NCBI GenBank assembly: GCA_031286085.1
Contig: JAITUX010000210.1
Span: 1-7,706, forward strand
Reading direction: 5' to 3'
From: Candidatus Adiutrix sp.
GTDB taxonomy: Bacteria; Desulfobacterota; Desulfarculia; Adiutricales; Adiutricaceae
Length of the DNA: 7,706 nt
In this document: positions 5,993 to 7,706 of the stretch, one piece after another
Numbering within the stretch: the first letter of the stretch is position 1
Layout of the letters: each line of letters starts with the position of its first letter
Notes under the pieces: model-generated
The model's database searches: none
Seen by the model: only the letters and a program-made list of their open reading frames with translations
Told to the model about the DNA's origin: nothing
Position numbers and translations under genes: made by a program

Positions 5993-6007
5993 TAAAGTGG
6001 CACTTTA
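5993..6007. promoter_or_regulatory. Perfect 7+1+7 inverted repeat upstream of dxr, candidate operator
   Basis: TAAAGTG-G-CACTTTA is a perfect 15-bp dyad lying 31 bp before the dxr start. A consensus-like -35 TTGACA on the plus strand is at 5977-5982, but no good -10 lies at the usual distance (the bases 17 bp on are GCACTT). The dyad would cover the spacer and -10 area of such a promoter. Binding protein unknown. Confidence 0.3.
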
Positions 6008-6038
6008 AGGATCAGGTATTTTAAGGAAGCGTTGATTT

Positions 6039-7277
6039 ATGAACGTCGCCATATTGGGCGCCACCGGCTCAATCGGCCGGAACGCCTTGGATTTGGCCGC
6101 CGCCTTCCCCGGACGGCTCCGGATAACCGCCATGTCCTGCGCCAGCCAGGTGCGGGTTATGGCCGAGGCGGTCCGGGTTCACCGCCCCAGGCTGGTCGCG
6201 GTGGCCGGGCCCGGGGAGCGCCGCGAGCTTTTGGCTCTCCTGTCCGGCCTGGGGGTCGGGGAGCCGCCCGAAATAGTCTGCGGTGCGGAAGGCTGTGCGG
6301 CCGTGGCCGCCGAGAGTGAGGCCGAGGTCGTCCTTTCGGCCATCGTGGGCCTGGCGGGTCTGCCGCCGACCTTGGCGGCGGTGGAGCGTGGCCGTAAGGT
6401 GGCCTTGGCCAACAAGGAATCCCTGGTGGCGGGGGGGGAGCTGCTCCTGCCCCTGGCCCGGCGGACCGGGGCGGAAATAATTCCGGTGGACAGCGAGCAC
6501 TCGGCCCTTTTCCAGCTCCTGGGGGGCCTGTCTTGCTCCGGGGAGGTCCGCCGCCTCATCCTGACCGCCTCCGGCGGGCCGTTCCGGGGCCGCCCGGCCG
6601 CCGCCCTGGAGAAGGTGACCCGGGAGGAGGCCCTGGCCCATCCCCGCTGGAGCATGGGGCCCCAGGTCACCTGCGATTCGGCCACCATGATGAACAAGGG
6701 CCTGGAACTCATCGAGGCCCATCATCTTTTCGGCCTGCCTTACGACCGGCTGGATGTTCTGGTGCATCCCCAGAGCGTGGTCCACGCCCTGGTCGAATAC
6801 GTGGACGGTACCCAGTCGGCCGTCCTGAGCCCGCCCGACATGCGCCTGGCCATAGCCTACGCCCTGAGCCATCCCCGGCGCTGGCCCCTTTTGCCGGGAT
6901 CCTCCGGCCCCGGCCTGGCCGGCTTTTCACCCCTGGATTTGCCGGGCCTGTCCGGCGACCGAGGGGGGCCGGGGAACCTCTCTTTCGAGCTTCCGGACCA
7001 CGAGACCTTCCCGGCCCTGCGCCTGGCCGAGGCGGCCGGAAGGGAAGGCGGCACCGCCCCGGCCGTCTTGCTCGGCGCCAATGAGGAAGCGGTGAGGCTT
7101 TTCCTGGACGGGCGGATCGGCTTTCTTGATATTCCCCGCCTGGTGAGCCAGACCCTGGAGGCCCTTCCCGCCGAGCCCCTGGCCGATCTGGCGCAGATCC
7201 GGGCCGTCTCCGTCGAAGCCCGCCGGCTGGCCGGGAGTTTGGCCCTTAAGTTTGCCGGCCGCCGGCCTGTTTTTTAA
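6039..7277 (+). CDS. dxr: 1-deoxy-D-xylulose 5-phosphate reductoisomerase
   Basis: Cytoplasmic NADPH-dependent enzyme making 2-C-methyl-D-erythritol 4-phosphate from DXP, the committed step of the MEP isoprenoid pathway. It has 412 residues, close to the family norm near 400. The N-terminal NADPH-binding motif is ILGATGSIGRN (residues 5-15), followed by ALANKESLVAGG (122-133). The metal ligands fall in DSEHSALFQLL (D151 and E153) and NKGLE (E223), aligned with E. coli D150, E152 and E231. SGGPFR (178-183) and HPRWSMGPQV (201-210, W204) mark the flexible lid and active-site tryptophan. The C-terminal helical region carries GGTAPAVLLGANEEAV, where many homologues have NAANE. The ATG at 6039 follows AAGGAA at a somewhat long spacing. 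The usual neighbours (cdsA, uppS, rseP) are absent, and dxr stands alone opposite cbiM. No inactivating change is seen. Confidence 0.97.
   Translation: MNVAILGATGSIGRNALDLAAAFPGRLRITAMSCASQVRVMAEAVRVHRPRLVAVAGPGERRELLALLSGLGVGEPPEIVCGAEGCAAVAAESEAEVVLSAIVGLAGLPPTLAAVERGRKVALANKESLVAGGELLLPLARRTGAEIIPVDSEHSALFQLLGGLSCSGEVRRLILTASGGPFRGRPAAALEKVTREEALAHPRWSMGPQVTCDSATMMNKGLELIEAHHLFGLPYDRLDVLVHPQSVVHALVEYVDGTQSAVLSPPDMRLAIAYALSHPRRWPLLPGSSGPGLAGFSPLDLPGLSGDRGGPGNLSFELPDHETFPALRLAEAAGREGGTAPAVLLGANEEAVRLFLDGRIGFLDIPRLVSQTLEALPAEPLADLAQIRAVSVEARRLAGSLALKFAGRRPVF
7254..7275 (+). terminator. Probable intrinsic terminator overlapping the dxr stop codon
   Basis: GCCGG (7254-7258), a 3-nt loop and CCGGC (7262-7266) form a short GC stem. 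Three bases later come six T residues (7270-7275), the last of which starts the dxr TAA. The stem is short, so termination may be partial, but a terminator here would separate dxr from the AT-richer gene that follows. Confidence 0.45.
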
Positions 7278-7354
7278 CCGGTTTTCATATGGACTTCAGC
7301 TTGATGGCGAACCTTTCGGCGCTTCAGGCCCGAAAACATTAAAAGGGCATAATA

Positions 7355-7706
7355 ATGAAAAAAATACTGTTCTGTTTGTTATTTTTAATTTCAACCTCAT
7401 TGTTGCTGCTGCCAGGCTGGCTTGACCGGAAGTTCGCCGACCCCGGTTTTGAGCAAATAGTATTTACCTTGCGCAGCGGGCTGGACGGCGTCGATATGTA
7501 TTTTGTCTACTCGTTTGTCAGAAATGTCGTCCTTACGCCTCTGGCGATATTGATTGTTCTGCTTATCGCTTTTCGCCTGGTCTCGCAACGCGTGAATACC
7601 CGCGGCTTACTGCCAAGATACCTCCCGGCGTCGCTCATGGCGATATACCTGTTTGTCGCGGTTGTCACCATAACCGTCAAATACGACCTGATCGGCGAAT
7701 TGACGT
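7355..7706 (+). CDS. Membrane protein, N-terminal fragment; possible LTA-synthase/phosphoglycerol-transferase-type sulfatase-fold family
   Basis: Only the first 117 residues are in the window and the frame is open at the edge. An AGGG ribosome-binding site lies seven bases before the ATG. The start MKKILFCLLFLISTSLLLL is a signal-anchor-like hydrophobic stretch (about 3-20). A second segment lies at about 58-76 (VVLTPLAILIVLLIAF) and a third at 92-109. Between the first two, the FEQIVFTLRSGLDGV stretch followed by a SFVR motif recalls the periplasmic loop after the first helix in bacterial LTA-synthase/phosphoglycerol-transferase proteins, which modify cell-surface polymers. This is pattern memory, not a search, and the catalytic domain would lie outside the window. 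Its codons are far richer in A and T than those of every other gene here, suggesting a different origin. If the family call is wrong, it is an unclassified multi-pass membrane protein. Confidence 0.6.
   Translation, partial: MKKILFCLLFLISTSLLLLPGWLDRKFADPGFEQIVFTLRSGLDGVDMYFVYSFVRNVVLTPLAILIVLLIAFRLVSQRVNTRGLLPRYLPASLMAIYLFVAVVTITVKYDLIGELT

Noticed and set aside
5185..6003. Longer CbiM starting at 6003 or at upstream in-frame ATGs
   Set aside because: The family requires the MHI N terminus with His2 as metal ligand, the ribosome-binding site sits before 5802, and the extension runs through the promoter and terminator structures.
5998..6012. Sigma-54 promoter for dxr (TGGCAC present)
   Set aside because: The required GC does not occur at the correct distance after the GG; the bases there are AT.
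6069..6872. Minus-strand open frames inside dxr
   Set aside because: The plus strand encodes full-length Dxr with all active-site residues; the antisense products are low complexity.
7397..7588. 63-codon minus-strand frame in the right-hand membrane gene
   Set aside because: The plus frame has a ribosome-binding site, a signal-anchor and further hydrophobic helices. The minus product is polar with no motif.

Overview
The window looks like a chromosomal segment of a high-G+C Gram-negative bacterium. An anaerobic deltaproteobacterium (Desulfobacterota-like) would fit the protein style and the mix of pyruvate phosphate dikinase, a cobalt/nickel ECF importer and the MEP isoprenoid pathway. That placement is an impression from sequence, not the result of a search. 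Six genes can be supported, and two run off the ends of the window.

Positions 1-2810 (minus strand) hold ppdK, pyruvate phosphate dikinase. It is complete at its N terminus and still open at the left edge. The catalytic core ends near residue 890 and continues in frame into a lysine/proline/alanine tail of KPAA repeats, which is unusual for this enzyme. Positions 2811-3128 have no gene. They hold a GC-rich leader of about 145 nt for ppdK, an AT-rich promoter-like stretch, and a strong isolated hairpin with a 15-bp perfect stem.

Positions 3129-5802 (minus strand) hold four genes read in the order cbiM, cbiQ, cbiO, leuD. The first three overlap at their ends (4 nt and 11 nt) and encode the membrane, T and ATPase components of a cobalt or nickel importer. 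leuD, the small subunit of isopropylmalate isomerase, follows after 54 nt without its partner leuC. The cbiM promoter is close to the sigma-70 consensus. Its short leader contains a GNRA-capped hairpin followed by an intrinsic-terminator-like hairpin and six U residues, so premature termination probably controls the importer.

Positions 5803-6038 are the divergent intergenic region between cbiM and dxr, and include a perfect 7+1+7 inverted repeat on the dxr side. Positions 6039-7277 (plus strand) hold dxr, the committed step of the MEP pathway, with a probable terminator overlapping its stop codon. From 7355 to the right edge begins a membrane protein of much lower G+C content. It resembles the N-terminal membrane part of LTA-synthase/phosphoglycerol-transferase-type sulfatase-fold proteins.

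The genes are mostly housekeeping. The points of interest are the tail on PPDK, the cbiM leader attenuator, the isolated hairpin after leuD, and the change in composition after dxr.
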